Positions 25,969 through 34,783 of a stretch of 64,000 nt of DNA are shown piece by piece. Both the position numbers and the translations under genes were made by a program. The notes under the pieces are model-generated. The model ran no database searches and was not told the DNA's origin. It saw only the letters and a program-made list of their open reading frames with translations. The DNA lies in the NCBI RefSeq assembly GCF_003696345.1, contig NZ_RFLX01000007.1:124001-188000 (forward strand), written 5' to 3'. Each line of letters starts with the position of its first letter. The stretch's first letter is position 1. The DNA comes from Teichococcus wenyumeiae (lineage in GTDB: Bacteria > Pseudomonadota > Alphaproteobacteria > Acetobacterales > Acetobacteraceae).

Positions 25969-27285
25969 ATGAGCGCGACGACCCTGGAGCAGAGTTCTGT
26001 GCTGCACGCGGTGGAGCGTGCATCGCGCGAAGAGATCCGCGCGCTGCAGCGCGAGCGGATGGCGAAGGTGCTGCGGCATGCCTATGACAATGTGCCGCAT
26101 TACCGCCGCAGCTTCGATGCCGCCGGGGTCGGCCCGGACGACTTCAAGGACCTGCCGGATATCGCCAAGTTCCCCTTCACGGTGAAGACGGACCTGCGGG
26201 ACAACTATCCCTTCGGCCTGCTGGCCGTACCGCAGGAGAAGATCGCGCGCATCCACGGTTCCTCCGGCACCACGGGCAAGCCGATCGTGGTGGGCTATAC
26301 CCAGGGGGATATCGACAACTGGGCGGACCTCGTCGCGCGCTCCATCTATGCCGCCGGCGGGCGGCCGGGGATGAAGGTGCATGTGGCCTATGGCTACGGC
26401 CTCTTCACCGGCGGCCTCGGCGCGCATTACGGCGCGGAGCGGCTGGGCTGCACCGTCATCCCGATGTCGGGCGGCATGACCGAGCGGCAGGTGCAGCTCA
26501 TCAACGACTTCAAGCCGGAAATCATCATGGTCACGCCCAGCTACATGCTGGCGCTGATGGATGAGTTCCGCCGCCAGGGGCTGGACCCGCGCCAGTCCTC
26601 GCTGAAGATCGGCATCTTTGGCGCCGAGCCCTGGACCAATGCGATGCGCCAGGAGATCGAGCAGGCCTTCGACATGCAGGCCGTCGATATCTATGGCCTC
26701 TCGGAAGTCATGGGCCCGGGCGTGGCGCAGGAATGCGTCGAGACCAAGGACGGCCTGCATATCTGGGAAGACCATTTCTACGCCGAGGTGATCGACCCCA
26801 ATACCGGCGAAGTGCTGCCGGATGGCGAGATGGGCGAGCTGGTCTTCACCACGCTCACCAAGGAAGGCCAGCCCGTCATCCGCTACCGCACGCGGGACCT
26901 GACGCGGCTGCTGCCCGGCACCGCCCGCCCCGGCATGCGGCGGATGGAGAAGGTCACTGGCCGCTCGGACGACATGATCATCCTGCGCGGCGTCAATGTC
27001 TTCCCCTCCCAGATCGAGGAAGCCCTGCTGGCGCAGGACTGGTGCAGCGGCCATTTCCAGATCCGCCTGACGCGGGAAGGCCGGATGGATTGCATGACCA
27101 TCCATGCCGAATGCCGCGCCGGCCTCTGGGATGGCGAGGGGCTGAAGCAGGAGGCCCGCGCGCTGATCGAGCAGATCAAGAACACCATCGGCATCTCCAC
27201 CAAGGTCGTGATCGAGCAGCCGGGCGGGGTCGAGCGCTCGGTCGGCAAGATGCGGCGGGTGATCGACCGGCGCGATCAGGGCTGA
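25969..27285 (+). CDS. paaK: phenylacetate-CoA ligase
   Basis: This 438-residue enzyme of the adenylate-forming superfamily activates phenylacetate to phenylacetyl-CoA with ATP, the entry step of the pathway and the source of the regulatory ligand. It has the P-loop HGSSGTTGKP (about residue 100), SEVMGPGVAQE (about 245), the Asp of YRTRDLTRLL and the C-terminal hinge TGRSDDMIILRGVNVFPSQ. The length matches PaaK. The start at MSATTLEQS has GAGGAAA upstream and follows paaG closely, in the same operon. Confidence 0.95.
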   Translation: MSATTLEQSSVLHAVERASREEIRALQRERMAKVLRHAYDNVPHYRRSFDAAGVGPDDFKDLPDIAKFPFTVKTDLRDNYPFGLLAVPQEKIARIHGSSGTTGKPIVVGYTQGDIDNWADLVARSIYAAGGRPGMKVHVAYGYGLFTGGLGAHYGAERLGCTVIPMSGGMTERQVQLINDFKPEIIMVTPSYMLALMDEFRRQGLDPRQSSLKIGIFGAEPWTNAMRQEIEQAFDMQAVDIYGLSEVMGPGVAQECVETKDGLHIWEDHFYAEVIDPNTGEVLPDGEMGELVFTTLTKEGQPVIRYRTRDLTRLLPGTARPGMRRMEKVTGRSDDMIILRGVNVFPSQIEEALLAQDWCSGHFQIRLTREGRMDCMTIHAECRAGLWDGEGLKQEARALIEQIKNTIGISTKVVIEQPGGVERSVGKMRRVIDRRDQG

Positions 27286-27455
27286 TACAACAGGGGCCAT
27301 GACGCTGGCATGCGCAATGGCCCCAGCCCGGCCAGAGCGCGGCGGCAGGCCGCAGGGCTGGCTCCGACCACAATCCCTTGAGCCGGCCCCTTGCCTCTTC
27401 TTACTCAGGATAGTTCTGGCAGGCTGTCGATCCCCTGAAACGAGGGAGGTCGAGA

Positions 27456-27878
27456 ATGCGTGTCATGGTTCTGGTCAAGGCGACACGAGACAGCGAAGCC
27501 GGCGTCATGCCGCCGCTCGAACTGCTGGAAGCCATGGGCAAGTACAATGAGGAACTGGCCAAGGCCGGCATCCTCCTGGCCGGCGAGGGCCTGAAGCCTT
27601 CATCCCAGGGAAAGCGGGTGGCCTTCGACGGCGCCGACCGCACCGTAACCGACGGCCCCTTCCCGGCTACCGGCGAACTGGTCGCGGGCTTCTGGCTCTG
27701 GCAGGTCAAGGACATGGCCGAAGCGGTGGAATGGGTGAGACGATGCCCCAATCCCATGCCCGGCCCCAGCGAGATCGAGATCCGCCCGCTCTTCGAGCTC
27801 GAGGATTTCGGGGATGCCATGTCGCCGGAGCTGGCGGCGCGGGAAGAGAAGCTGCGCGGCCAGATCCCCGGCCGCTGA
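27456..27878 (+). CDS. YciI family protein
   Basis: This 140-residue protein has the DGPF-type YciI fold: MRVMVLVKATRDSEAGVMPP at the start, LLAGEGLKPSS in the middle and VTDGPFPATGELVAGFWLWQ, the last containing the family signature. Many such proteins are annotated as PhnB/DGPF-domain proteins of unknown activity. A strong GGGAGG lies just upstream of the ATG. It follows paaK after 170 bases and may have its own promoter; it ends convergent with paaE, 4 bases away. A pathway role is not established. Confidence 0.88.
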   Translation: MRVMVLVKATRDSEAGVMPPLELLEAMGKYNEELAKAGILLAGEGLKPSSQGKRVAFDGADRTVTDGPFPATGELVAGFWLWQVKDMAEAVEWVRRCPNPMPGPSEIEIRPLFELEDFGDAMSPELAAREEKLRGQIPGR

Positions 27879-27882
27879 AGCC

Positions 27883-28977
27883 TCACATCTGGTCGTAATC
27901 GATGACCACGTGCTCGCTGGTCGGGCGGGCCTGGCAGGTCAGCACGAAGCCGGCCTTGGTTTCCCAGGGTTCCAGCGAGTAGTTGACCTCCATCTCCACC
28001 GTGCCCTCCACCACCTTGGCGCGGCAGGTGCTGCACATGCCGCCCTTGCAGGCATAGGGCAGGTCCAGCCCGGCGCGCAGCGCGGCATCCAGGATGGCCT
28101 CACCCTCCGCCACCTTCACCTGCCGGCGGTTGCCATCCACGATCAGGTCGGCCACGCGATGCGCTGCCTCGGCCTCGGCGGCGCTGGGCACCACCTTGGG
28201 GCGCGGCCTGCCGCCCAGGGCGGAGACGAAGCGCTCGATATGCACCCGCTCCTCCGGCACGCCCATCTCTCGCAGGGTGACCTCGATCTCGTCGCTCATG
28301 CCGGTGGGGCCACAGACAAAAATGTGGTCCACCTGCTCGGCGGGCACCATGTGGCGCAGCAGCACACGCACCTTCTCGCCATCCAACCGGCCGTTCAGGA
28401 TGGGGATATCCTGTTCTTCCTTGGACAGCACATGGAAGACCGAGAGCCGGCCTAGGAAGCGGTCCTTCAGCTCCTCCAACTGCTCCCGGAACAGCATCTC
28501 GCGCGCGGCGCGGTTGCCGTAGAACAGGAAGAAGCGGCTCAGCGGCTCCCGCGCCAGCACCCCGCGCACGATGGAAAGGATCGGCGTGATGCCGGAGCCT
28601 GCGGCGAAGCCAACATGGATGCGCGCCTCGCCCGGTGCCGGCGCCACGCCGAAGCGGCCGGTGGGGGTCATCACGTCCAGCTCGTCGCCGGCCTGCAATT
28701 CGGTATTGGCCCAGGTGGAGAAGGCGCCGCCATCCACCTGCTTCACCGCGATCCGCAGCTCGCCGTCCTGCGGGCCGGAGCAGATGGAATAGGAGCGGCG
28801 GACTTCCTCGTCATCCAGCTTCGTGCGCAGCGTCAGGTACTGGCCCGGCTCAAAGGCATAAAGGTCGCGCAGCTCCCCCGGCAGGTCGAAGGCGATGGAG
28901 ACGGCGTCCCGCGTTTCCCGCTTCAGGTCGGCGATGCGCAGGCGGTGGAAGCGGGGCGTCGTGGGGGTCGCGGACAT
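27883..28977 (-). CDS. paaE: phenylacetyl-CoA epoxidase reductase subunit
   Basis: This 364-residue flavin/iron-sulfur reductase feeds electrons from NADPH to the PaaABC oxygenase. The FAD-binding domain has RRSYSICSGP (about residues 58-67), the NAD(P)-binding domain has GFAAGSGITPILSI (about 120) and CGPTGMSDE, and the C-terminal plant-type [2Fe-2S] domain has ACKGGMCSTC plus a distal Cys in VLTCQARP. The start at MSATPTTPR matches the beginning of the FAD domain. It is the last gene of the paaABCDE operon. Confidence 0.95.
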   Translation of the reverse strand: MSATPTTPRFHRLRIADLKRETRDAVSIAFDLPGELRDLYAFEPGQYLTLRTKLDDEEVRRSYSICSGPQDGELRIAVKQVDGGAFSTWANTELQAGDELDVMTPTGRFGVAPAPGEARIHVGFAAGSGITPILSIVRGVLAREPLSRFFLFYGNRAAREMLFREQLEELKDRFLGRLSVFHVLSKEEQDIPILNGRLDGEKVRVLLRHMVPAEQVDHIFVCGPTGMSDEIEVTLREMGVPEERVHIERFVSALGGRPRPKVVPSAAEAEAAHRVADLIVDGNRRQVKVAEGEAILDAALRAGLDLPYACKGGMCSTCRAKVVEGTVEMEVNYSLEPWETKAGFVLTCQARPTSEHVVIDYDQM

Positions 28978-28988
28978 GGCTGCTTCCG

Positions 28989-29483
28989 TCAATGACATTT
29001 GAAATAGTCGAAGGGCTCGCGGCAGCTTTCGCAGCGCCACAGCGCCTTGCAGGAGGTGGAGCCGAATTCCGCCAGCAGGCTCGTGTCGTTCGAGCCGCAG
29101 CGCGGGCAGGTCACCACATCCTTGCCGAACAGCGCGCGGCGGCCGCTGCCGGGCTGCGGCGGCGCGATGCCGTATTCATGCAGCTTGCGGCGGCCTTCCT
29201 CGGTCATCCAATCCGTGGTCCAGGCCGGCGCCAGCACCGTGCGGATTTCCTTGTCCGCGATGCCCGCGCGGGACAGCGCGAGGTCGATCTCCACCGCGAT
29301 CATGTTCATCGCCGGGCAGCCGGAATAGGTGGGGGTGATGTCCACGCGGACATGGCCGCCTTCCACCACCACATCCCGCAGCACGCCCAGATCGGCGATG
29401 GTCAGCACCGGGATCTCCGGGTCCACCACCGCGCTGGCGGCTTCGATGGCCTTCTGCCGCAGCGCCGCGTCGGTCTGCGTCAT
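28989..29483 (-). CDS. paaD: phenylacetyl-CoA epoxidase assembly subunit
   Basis: This 164-residue protein combines an N-terminal DUF59/MIP18-type domain (about residues 8-90; VVDPEIPVLTIADLGVLRDV) with a C-terminal Cys-rich zinc-ribbon-like region (about 125-164). Cys pairs there are CPRC and CESC, plus further Cys at the end. PaaD is thought to help mature the iron centres of the epoxidase or reductase. It lies 5 bases after paaC and 11 bases before paaE, in tight operon order. Confidence 0.92.
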   Translation of the reverse strand: MTQTDAALRQKAIEAASAVVDPEIPVLTIADLGVLRDVVVEGGHVRVDITPTYSGCPAMNMIAVEIDLALSRAGIADKEIRTVLAPAWTTDWMTEEGRRKLHEYGIAPPQPGSGRRALFGKDVVTCPRCGSNDTSLLAEFGSTSCKALWRCESCREPFDYFKCH

Positions 29484-29488
29484 GGCAT

Positions 29489-30265
29489 TCACCAGGTGGC
29501 GTCGGGATAGGTCCGCTGGAGCACCTGCATCTCGGCCAGCATATGGCCCAGGTGCTCGCTGTGCAGGCCGGTGCGGCCGCCCTTCTGCATCCAGCCCGGC
29601 GCGGGCTTCTCCAGCGTCGCCTCGGCCAGGATCTCGGACACTGTCTTGTCCCACTCGGCGCGGAAGGAAGCGGGGTCCATCACCACGCCGGCGGCGATCA
29701 GCTCCTGCTCGGCGGCATCGGCCTCGAACATCTCGCCGGTATAGGGCCAGAGATGCGCCACCGCCTCGGCGGCGCGGCGGTGGCTTTCCTCGGTGCCATC
29801 GCCCAGGCGGATCACCCATTCGGCGGTGTGGCGCAGGTGGTAGGCGCTTTCTTTTTCCGACTTCGCGGCAATGGCGGCCAGCGTGGGGTCGGAGGACTTC
29901 ATCATCGCGCGCCAGTAGGGGTCGGCGAAGGCGGCGTAGAAGAACTGGCGCAGGATGGTGCGGGCGAAGTCGCCATTCGGCTGCTCGGCCAGCAGCAGGT
30001 TGCGGTACTGGCGGGCGTCGCGCAGGTAGGCGTAGCGGTCCTCGTCATTGCCCGCCGCCTCGACCTCGGCCGCATAGGTATAGAGGGAACGCGCCTGGCC
30101 CAGCAGGTCCAGGCCCATATTGGCGAGCGCCATCTCTTCTTCCAGCGCCGGGCCGCGCCCGCACCATTCAGACAGGCGATGGCCCATCACCAGCGCATCA
30201 TCGGCGCGGCGCAGGCAGTAGAGCACCAGCGGGCTTTCATTCACCCGGATCGTGTTGGTCGCCAT
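29489..30265 (-). CDS. paaC: phenylacetyl-CoA epoxidase structural subunit
   Basis: This 258-residue ferritin-like protein pairs with PaaA in the epoxidase complex. It shows helical regions such as YCLRRADDALVMGHRLSEWC and KEKESAYHLRHTAEWVIRLG-like sequence (KSEKESAYHLRHTAEW), matching PaaC, which keeps the four-helix fold but lacks a catalytic diiron site. GGAGGAAA precedes the start at MATNTIRV. It follows paaB by 23 bases. Confidence 0.93.
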   Translation of the reverse strand: MATNTIRVNESPLVLYCLRRADDALVMGHRLSEWCGRGPALEEEMALANMGLDLLGQARSLYTYAAEVEAAGNDEDRYAYLRDARQYRNLLLAEQPNGDFARTILRQFFYAAFADPYWRAMMKSSDPTLAAIAAKSEKESAYHLRHTAEWVIRLGDGTEESHRRAAEAVAHLWPYTGEMFEADAAEQELIAAGVVMDPASFRAEWDKTVSEILAEATLEKPAPGWMQKGGRTGLHSEHLGHMLAEMQVLQRTYPDATW

Positions 30266-30288
30266 TCCCGTTTCCTCCCGCGCCGCTC

Positions 30289-30576
30289 TCACATATGCCC
30301 GACTTCGTTGGGCACTTCGTAGAAGGTCGGATGGCGATAGATCTTGGTCTCGGCGGGCTCGAACATCATGCCCTTCTCGCCGGGATCGGAAGCGGTGATG
30401 GCATTGGAGGGCACCACCCAGATCGAGAGCCCCTCCCCGCGCCGCGTATAAACGTCGCGCGCCGCCTGCAAGGCCAGCGTGGCATCCGCCGCATGCAGCG
30501 AGCCCACATGCTTGTGGGAAAGCCCATTGCGGCTACGAATAAAAACTTCCCACAGCGGGGTCACGGTCTTGGTCAT
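30289..30576 (-). CDS. paaB: phenylacetyl-CoA epoxidase small subunit
   Basis: This 95-residue subunit, matching the normal length of PaaB, starts MTKTVTPLWEVFIRSRNGLS and contains HKHVGSLHAADATLALQAAR and YTRRGEGLSIWVVPS, all conserved in the family. It bridges PaaAC dimers in the complex. GGGGAGA precedes the ATG. It sits 14 bases downstream of paaA. Confidence 0.95.
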   Translation of the reverse strand: MTKTVTPLWEVFIRSRNGLSHKHVGSLHAADATLALQAARDVYTRRGEGLSIWVVPSNAITASDPGEKGMMFEPAETKIYRHPTFYEVPNEVGHM

Positions 30577-30590
30577 AATCTCGTCTCCCC

Positions 30591-31604
30591 TCAAGCGGCC
30601 TGCTGGCGGGCGCGGCGCTTGGCGGCATGGGCCATGGCGGCCTCGCGCACCCACTCGCCCTCGGCATGCGCCTTGTTGCGGGCGGCCAGGCGGTCGCGGT
30701 TGCAGGGGCCATTGCCCGCGATCACCTGCTTGAACTCGTCCCAGTCGATCTCGCCGTAAGCCCAGTGGCCGGTGGTGCCGTCGCCATCCTCATCCGGCAC
30801 GAAGCGCAGGTCAGGGTCTGGCAGCGTCAGGCCCAGGTATTGCGCCTGCGGCACCGTGGCATCCACGAACTTCTGGCGCAGCTCGTCATTGGAGAAGCGC
30901 TTGATCTTCCACTTGGTGGACTGGTCGGAATGCTGGCTGGCGGCATCCGGCGGGCCAAACATCATCAGGCAGGGCCACCACCAGCGGTTCAGCGCGTCCT
31001 GCGCCATGGCCTTCTGCTCCTCGGAGCCGCGGCACAGCGTCAGCATGATCTCGTAGCCCTGGCGCTGGTGGAAGCTTTCTTCCTTGCAGACGCGGATCAT
31101 GGCGCGGGCATAGGGGCCGTAGGAACAGCGGCAGAGCGGGATCTGGTTCATGATGGCCGCGCCATCCACCAGCCAGCCGATGGCGCCGATATCCGCCCAG
31201 CTCATGGTCGGGTAGTTGAAGATAGAGGAATACTTGGCGCGGCCGGTCAGAAGCTGCTCGGTCAGTTCTTCCCGCGAAACACCCAGGGTCTCGGCGGCGG
31301 CGTAGAGGTACAGGCCGTGGCCGCATTCATCCTGCACCTTGGCCAGCAGCGCGGCCTTGCGGCGCAGCGACGGCGCGCGGGTGATCCAGTTGCCTTCCGG
31401 CAGCATGCCGATGATCTCGGAATGCGCATGCTGGGAGATCTGCCGCACCAGCGTCTTGCGATAGGCGGCCGGCATCCAGTCATTGGCCTCGATCCGCTCC
31501 TCGGCATCGACGCGCGCCTGGAAGCGGGCTTCGAGCTCCAGCTCCTCGGCGGGGCGGATGGCGGCGGGGGTGTCGTCGCGGCTGTTCAGCGCCTGGGTGT
31601 ACAT
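30591..31604 (-). CDS. paaA: phenylacetyl-CoA epoxidase catalytic subunit
   Basis: This 337-residue diiron monooxygenase subunit inserts one oxygen atom into the aromatic ring of phenylacetyl-CoA. The ferritin-like fold carries the metal ligands in DECGHG (about residue 108) and KEESFHQ (about 190), both ExxH motifs. Binding region features such as [11 protein letters not shown] are also typical. GGGAGAAA precedes the ATG at 31604. It is the first gene of paaABCDE and has a promoter with an overlapping inverted repeat just upstream. Confidence 0.97.
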   Translation of the reverse strand: MYTQALNSRDDTPAAIRPAEELELEARFQARVDAEERIEANDWMPAAYRKTLVRQISQHAHSEIIGMLPEGNWITRAPSLRRKAALLAKVQDECGHGLYLYAAAETLGVSREELTEQLLTGRAKYSSIFNYPTMSWADIGAIGWLVDGAAIMNQIPLCRCSYGPYARAMIRVCKEESFHQRQGYEIMLTLCRGSEEQKAMAQDALNRWWWPCLMMFGPPDAASQHSDQSTKWKIKRFSNDELRQKFVDATVPQAQYLGLTLPDPDLRFVPDEDGDGTTGHWAYGEIDWDEFKQVIAGNGPCNRDRLAARNKAHAEGEWVREAAMAHAAKRRARQQAA

Positions 31605-31641
31605 GGCCGTTTCTCCCTCGGGCTGCGATCCCGTGGGAAGG

Positions 31642-31669
31642 AATATATAACAGTTTTTTCTTAATCCAA
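31642..31669 (-). promoter_or_regulatory. candidate paaA promoter
   Basis: On the minus strand TTGGAT (31669-31664) and TATATT (31647-31642) are spaced by 16 bases, ending 38 bases before the paaA ATG. The strong AT content is exceptional for this window. Confidence 0.5.
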
Positions 31670-31675
31670 GAAAAA
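31655..31675. promoter_or_regulatory. candidate PaaX operator
   Basis: Perfect 8-base arms TTTTTCTT and AAGAAAAA flank AATCC. The repeat covers the -35 element and spacer of the paaA promoter and lies between paaX and paaA. Enterobacterial PaaX sites look different (with TGATTC cores), so the match is by position and symmetry only. Confidence 0.55.
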
Positions 31676-31686
31676 TCGGTAACGCT

Positions 31687-32547
31687 TTATGCTTCCCGAA
31701 AGCGGAGGGCCAGGTCGCGCCCGGCGGGCGGCAGGGGGCCGTCAGCGCGGGTGGCATGGGCATCCAGCCAGGCTTCCGAAGCCGGTAGCAACGCCCGGTA
31801 AAGGCCGGCACAAAGTGCCCGCGCCGCATCTCCGGCCCAGTCCACCGGCAGCAGCGCACGCGCCAGCGGCGGGTGGCGCAGCACGGCGCGGCGGTATTCG
31901 TGGATCAGCAGCACCCGCGCCGTCAGCGCATCCAGCCCTTCCAGCGCATGGCCCTGTTCCAGCCACATCGCCAGCGGCTCGAAGGCCGCGATGAAGTGGC
32001 GATAGGTTTCCGCCAGAGCCTCCAGCGGCCAGCTTTGCGCGGCCAGCCGGTGGCCATCGGCGGTATCGGCCTCGGCCAGCAGGGCAATGGCGCCGCCGGC
32101 TTCCGCGGGCACGGGCACTTCCTCCGGCGCCACCCAAAGGCCGGGCTGCGCCTGCCCGAAGCCGGCCTGCTGCAAGGCGGCGCGCATCTCCGACCGGTCC
32201 GCCAGCACCAGCCGGAAGCGGCCGGGCGTGCCGGGGGTATGCGGCGCGTAGATGCGGGCGGCGGCTTCCGCGAAGGTCGCCTCCCCCTTGGCCGCCAGTT
32301 GGTAGAAGCTGTTGCGGCCCTGGCGCGTGCGCTCCAGCCAGCCATCGGCGGAGAGGCGCGACATGGCGGTACGCACCGCCCCTTCCGCCACGCCCATGGC
32401 GCCCAGGATTTCCGTGAGTGTCGCCAGGCTGATGGCGCCCCCGCGCGGCACCACCGCATCGCCGAAGACCGTGATGACCACCGACCAGGTGCGCGAGGGC
32501 GCGCTGTTCAGGTGGCGGAAGATTTCCAGCAGGGGCGTGGCGCTCAT
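31687..32547 (-). CDS. paaX: phenylacetate catabolism repressor
   Basis: This 286-residue regulator is the PaaX/GntR-like winged-helix repressor that responds to phenylacetyl-CoA. The N-terminal wHTH is in [20 protein letters not shown] then [18 protein letters not shown], with [19 protein letters not shown] as wing. A central domain and a C-terminal domain ([19 protein letters not shown]) follow, as in the family. AAGAGAT precedes the start. It is upstream of paaA on the same strand and divergent from the thioesterase gene, so it can control the epoxidase operon and perhaps itself. Confidence 0.93.
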   Translation of the reverse strand: MSATPLLEIFRHLNSAPSRTWSVVITVFGDAVVPRGGAISLATLTEILGAMGVAEGAVRTAMSRLSADGWLERTRQGRNSFYQLAAKGEATFAEAAARIYAPHTPGTPGRFRLVLADRSEMRAALQQAGFGQAQPGLWVAPEEVPVPAEAGGAIALLAEADTADGHRLAAQSWPLEALAETYRHFIAAFEPLAMWLEQGHALEGLDALTARVLLIHEYRRAVLRHPPLARALLPVDWAGDAARALCAGLYRALLPASEAWLDAHATRADGPLPPAGRDLALRFREA

Positions 32548-32596
32548 GCCATCTCTTGTAACGGGGCGGCGGCGCTTGAAAAGGCGGTGGCATAAT

Positions 32597-32616
32597 TTGA
32601 CCGTTCGGTCGGTGAA
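32597..32616. promoter_or_regulatory. candidate TetR/PaaR operator, site D
   Basis: TTGACCGTTCGGTCGGTGAA matches the shared consensus at every fixed position and includes GACCG-TT-CGGTC. It lies between divergent paaX and the PaaI-like gene, 28 bases before the thioesterase ATG and 50 bases from the paaX start. Confidence 0.6.
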
Positions 32617-32643
32617 TGACACCCTGGCACCGGAGGAACCAGC

Positions 32644-33087
32644 ATGAACGACATCACCGACCCCCAGGCCCTGGCCGAGGCCGCCGCCCAGGCAATGTGG
32701 CGCACCGATGCCGCTTCCCAGGGGCTTGGCATGCGGCTGTTGCGCGTGGCGCCGGGGGAGGCCGAGATTGCCATGGAGATCGAGCCCCGCATGGCGAATG
32801 GCCTTGGCGCCTGCCACGGCGGCTTCCTCTTCGCGCTGGCGGACAGCACCTTCGCCTTTGCCTGCAACAGCTTCGACCGCCGCACCGTGGCCCAGGCCTG
32901 CAGCATCACCTACCTGCGGCCGGGCGTGGTCGGCACCACCCTGACCGCCCATGGACGGCAGGTGGCGCAGGCCGGGCGCAGCGGCGTCTATGAAGTGCGG
33001 ATCACCGACCCGGCGGGCGAGACCATTGCCATCTTCCAGGGCCAGTCACGCGAGATCGGCGGCAGCGTCACCGCCACGGCCCCTTAG
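32644..33087 (+). CDS. paaI: PaaI-like hydroxyphenylacetyl-CoA thioesterase
   Basis: This 147-residue hotdog-fold thioesterase has the PaaI signature ACHGGFLFALADSTFAFACN (about residues 57-76), where the Asp acts on the thioester, followed by SITYLRPGVVGTTL. It probably hydrolyses non-productive ring-hydroxylated CoA esters, freeing CoA when the pathway stalls. GGAGGA lies 6 bases before the ATG. It is divergent from paaX, with operator site D between. Confidence 0.9.
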   Translation: MNDITDPQALAEAAAQAMWRTDAASQGLGMRLLRVAPGEAEIAMEIEPRMANGLGACHGGFLFALADSTFAFACNSFDRRTVAQACSITYLRPGVVGTTLTAHGRQVAQAGRSGVYEVRITDPAGETIAIFQGQSREIGGSVTATAP

Positions 33088-33169
33088 CCATGGCGGGCTG
33101 CCGCTCACTCCGGCCACGCCGCCCAGCCTTCTATTGCGCACCCTCGCCTGTTCCGGCTTGCGGGCAAGG

Positions 33170-34537
33170 TCACGGCCGATCCGGGTCGGCCGCCAATCCG
33201 GTGCTTGGGCTCCGTGTCGTCTGCTGCGCGACGCCGGCCAGAGCCAGGGTGCGCTCCAGCATCTGTCCATAGATGGGGCGCCCTCCCAGCCACTGGGCAA
33301 CAAGGCTCGCGATCAGGCACGCGGTCAGCGTCGGCAGGGTGAGCGCATAGGAAGCGGTGAGTTCCATCACCAGCACCACGCCCACCGCCGGCGCGCGCAC
33401 GGATGCGGTGAACAGCGCGGCCATGGCCACGATCCCGAAGGAGACAGGCGTCAGACCCATGCCGGAGAATGCCTCCGGCATGGCCATCTGCACGAGCTCG
33501 CCAAAGGCCAGCCCAAGGCAGGCAGCCAAGGCGAGGATGGGCGCGAAAATGCCGCCGGGTGTTCCGGTGGAATAGCTGCTGACCGAAGTGATGAAGCGGG
33601 CCGCCGCCAGCATCAGCAGCGCGGCTATGCCGGGGGTGACACGGGCTATCTCCGAAATGACACCTTCGCCGCCCGTGACGGTGCGGGGCGCGATGACCAG
33701 CAGCGCACCCACGACTAGGCCCACCAGGACAGGCCATGCATAGGGCGCCCGCTTCTGCCACGCGGCGGTCAAGTCGAGCATCTTCATGATGCTGAAATTG
33801 AACAGAACCCCCACGCCGCCCAGAACCGCCCCCAGCAGCCCGAATAGAGGCAGGGAAGCCAGCGCCGCCTGCCCGGCGGCCAGCGGCAGTTCCGGGCGCG
33901 TGCCGGAGATGAACTGGCTCATCGCCGTTCCGGCGATCGTGGCGGCGAAGACCCCCATGTAGGTCCGGAACGTGTAGGGAAACTGCTTCCGCGTTTCCTC
34001 GATGACGAAGAGCACGGCGGCCATGGGCGCATTGAAGGCGCAGGCGAGGCCCGCACCCGCACCCGCCGCCAGCAGCGCCTGCCGGTCGACGCCCTTCACG
34101 CCGAAGATGTCGGTGGCGATAAGTGCCGCCGAGCCGCCCATGTGAATGGTTGGACCTTCACGGCCTAGAACGTGGCCCGAGCCGATCGCCACAATGCCGG
34201 CCACGAATTTCACGGGCAGCACGCGTTCCCAACGCACATGCCTGACACCGGCGATGGCCCCCTCGATTTCGGGAACGCCGCTGCCACCGGCTTCTGGGGC
34301 GAAGCGGCGGGTGAGGAAGACGGCGAACACAGTGGCGGCCATGGTGACCAGGGCGCTCGCGCCGATCAGCCTCCAGCCTCCGACATGGCGCGCCAGCCAG
34401 TTCGGCCATTCGATGATCTGTTCGATCAAGAGGTGGAACAGCCCGCCGAACACCCCGGTGAGGACACCGGCAACAAGGGCGACAACAACGAAGCGCGCCT
34501 GTCGCCAGGGCGTATCGGGCTGGCCAGCGAGGTCCAT
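33170..34537 (-). CDS. clcA: CLC family H+/Cl- exchange transporter
   Basis: This 455-residue CLC membrane protein exchanges chloride (or another anion) for protons. It has the anion-site motifs GSGVPE (about 85-90) and GREGPT (about 125-130, gating Glu127), and VIEETRKQF carries the internal proton Glu that separates exchangers from channels. A third motif, GIFAPILALAACLG, and the late PIY Tyr are present. AAGGAGAGG precedes the ATG. No C-terminal CBS domains follow. It ends 82 bases from the convergent thioesterase gene. Confidence 0.9.
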   Translation of the reverse strand: MDLAGQPDTPWRQARFVVVALVAGVLTGVFGGLFHLLIEQIIEWPNWLARHVGGWRLIGASALVTMAATVFAVFLTRRFAPEAGGSGVPEIEGAIAGVRHVRWERVLPVKFVAGIVAIGSGHVLGREGPTIHMGGSAALIATDIFGVKGVDRQALLAAGAGAGLACAFNAPMAAVLFVIEETRKQFPYTFRTYMGVFAATIAGTAMSQFISGTRPELPLAAGQAALASLPLFGLLGAVLGGVGVLFNFSIMKMLDLTAAWQKRAPYAWPVLVGLVVGALLVIAPRTVTGGEGVISEIARVTPGIAALLMLAAARFITSVSSYSTGTPGGIFAPILALAACLGLAFGELVQMAMPEAFSGMGLTPVSFGIVAMAALFTASVRAPAVGVVLVMELTASYALTLPTLTACLIASLVAQWLGGRPIYGQMLERTLALAGVAQQTTRSPSTGLAADPDRP

Positions 34538-34783
34538 AGGTCCTCTCCTTCTTGATGCAGCCCAGATGCCCGACCAGCGGGACTCGCAAACAGGCGCACC
34601 AAGGCCCTCAGCAGATGCGCTCCTCGGCGAGTGTAGTGGACCCCGTCGCCGGCCTGCCATGATTATGAGGTCGCCTGGATTCCCTGATGCTAGCGGCACC
34701 TGAGGCCAGGCAGGCGGCACCGGCCCCGCGACCGCCGGCGGCTTCTACCTCACCGCCGCGTTCGGCCGGCCGTCCAACGCGCC

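Noticed and set aside
33174-33191. GGCCGA/TCGGCC inverted repeat as a terminator for clcA and the thioesterase
   Set aside because: It lies inside the clcA coding end, has no T-run, and a 6-base stem in this GC content is weak.
34538-34783. Possible fluoride or other riboswitch upstream of clcA
   Set aside because: I looked for the conserved riboswitch core segments on the minus strand and saw none; the 246 bases hold no gene or clear structure.
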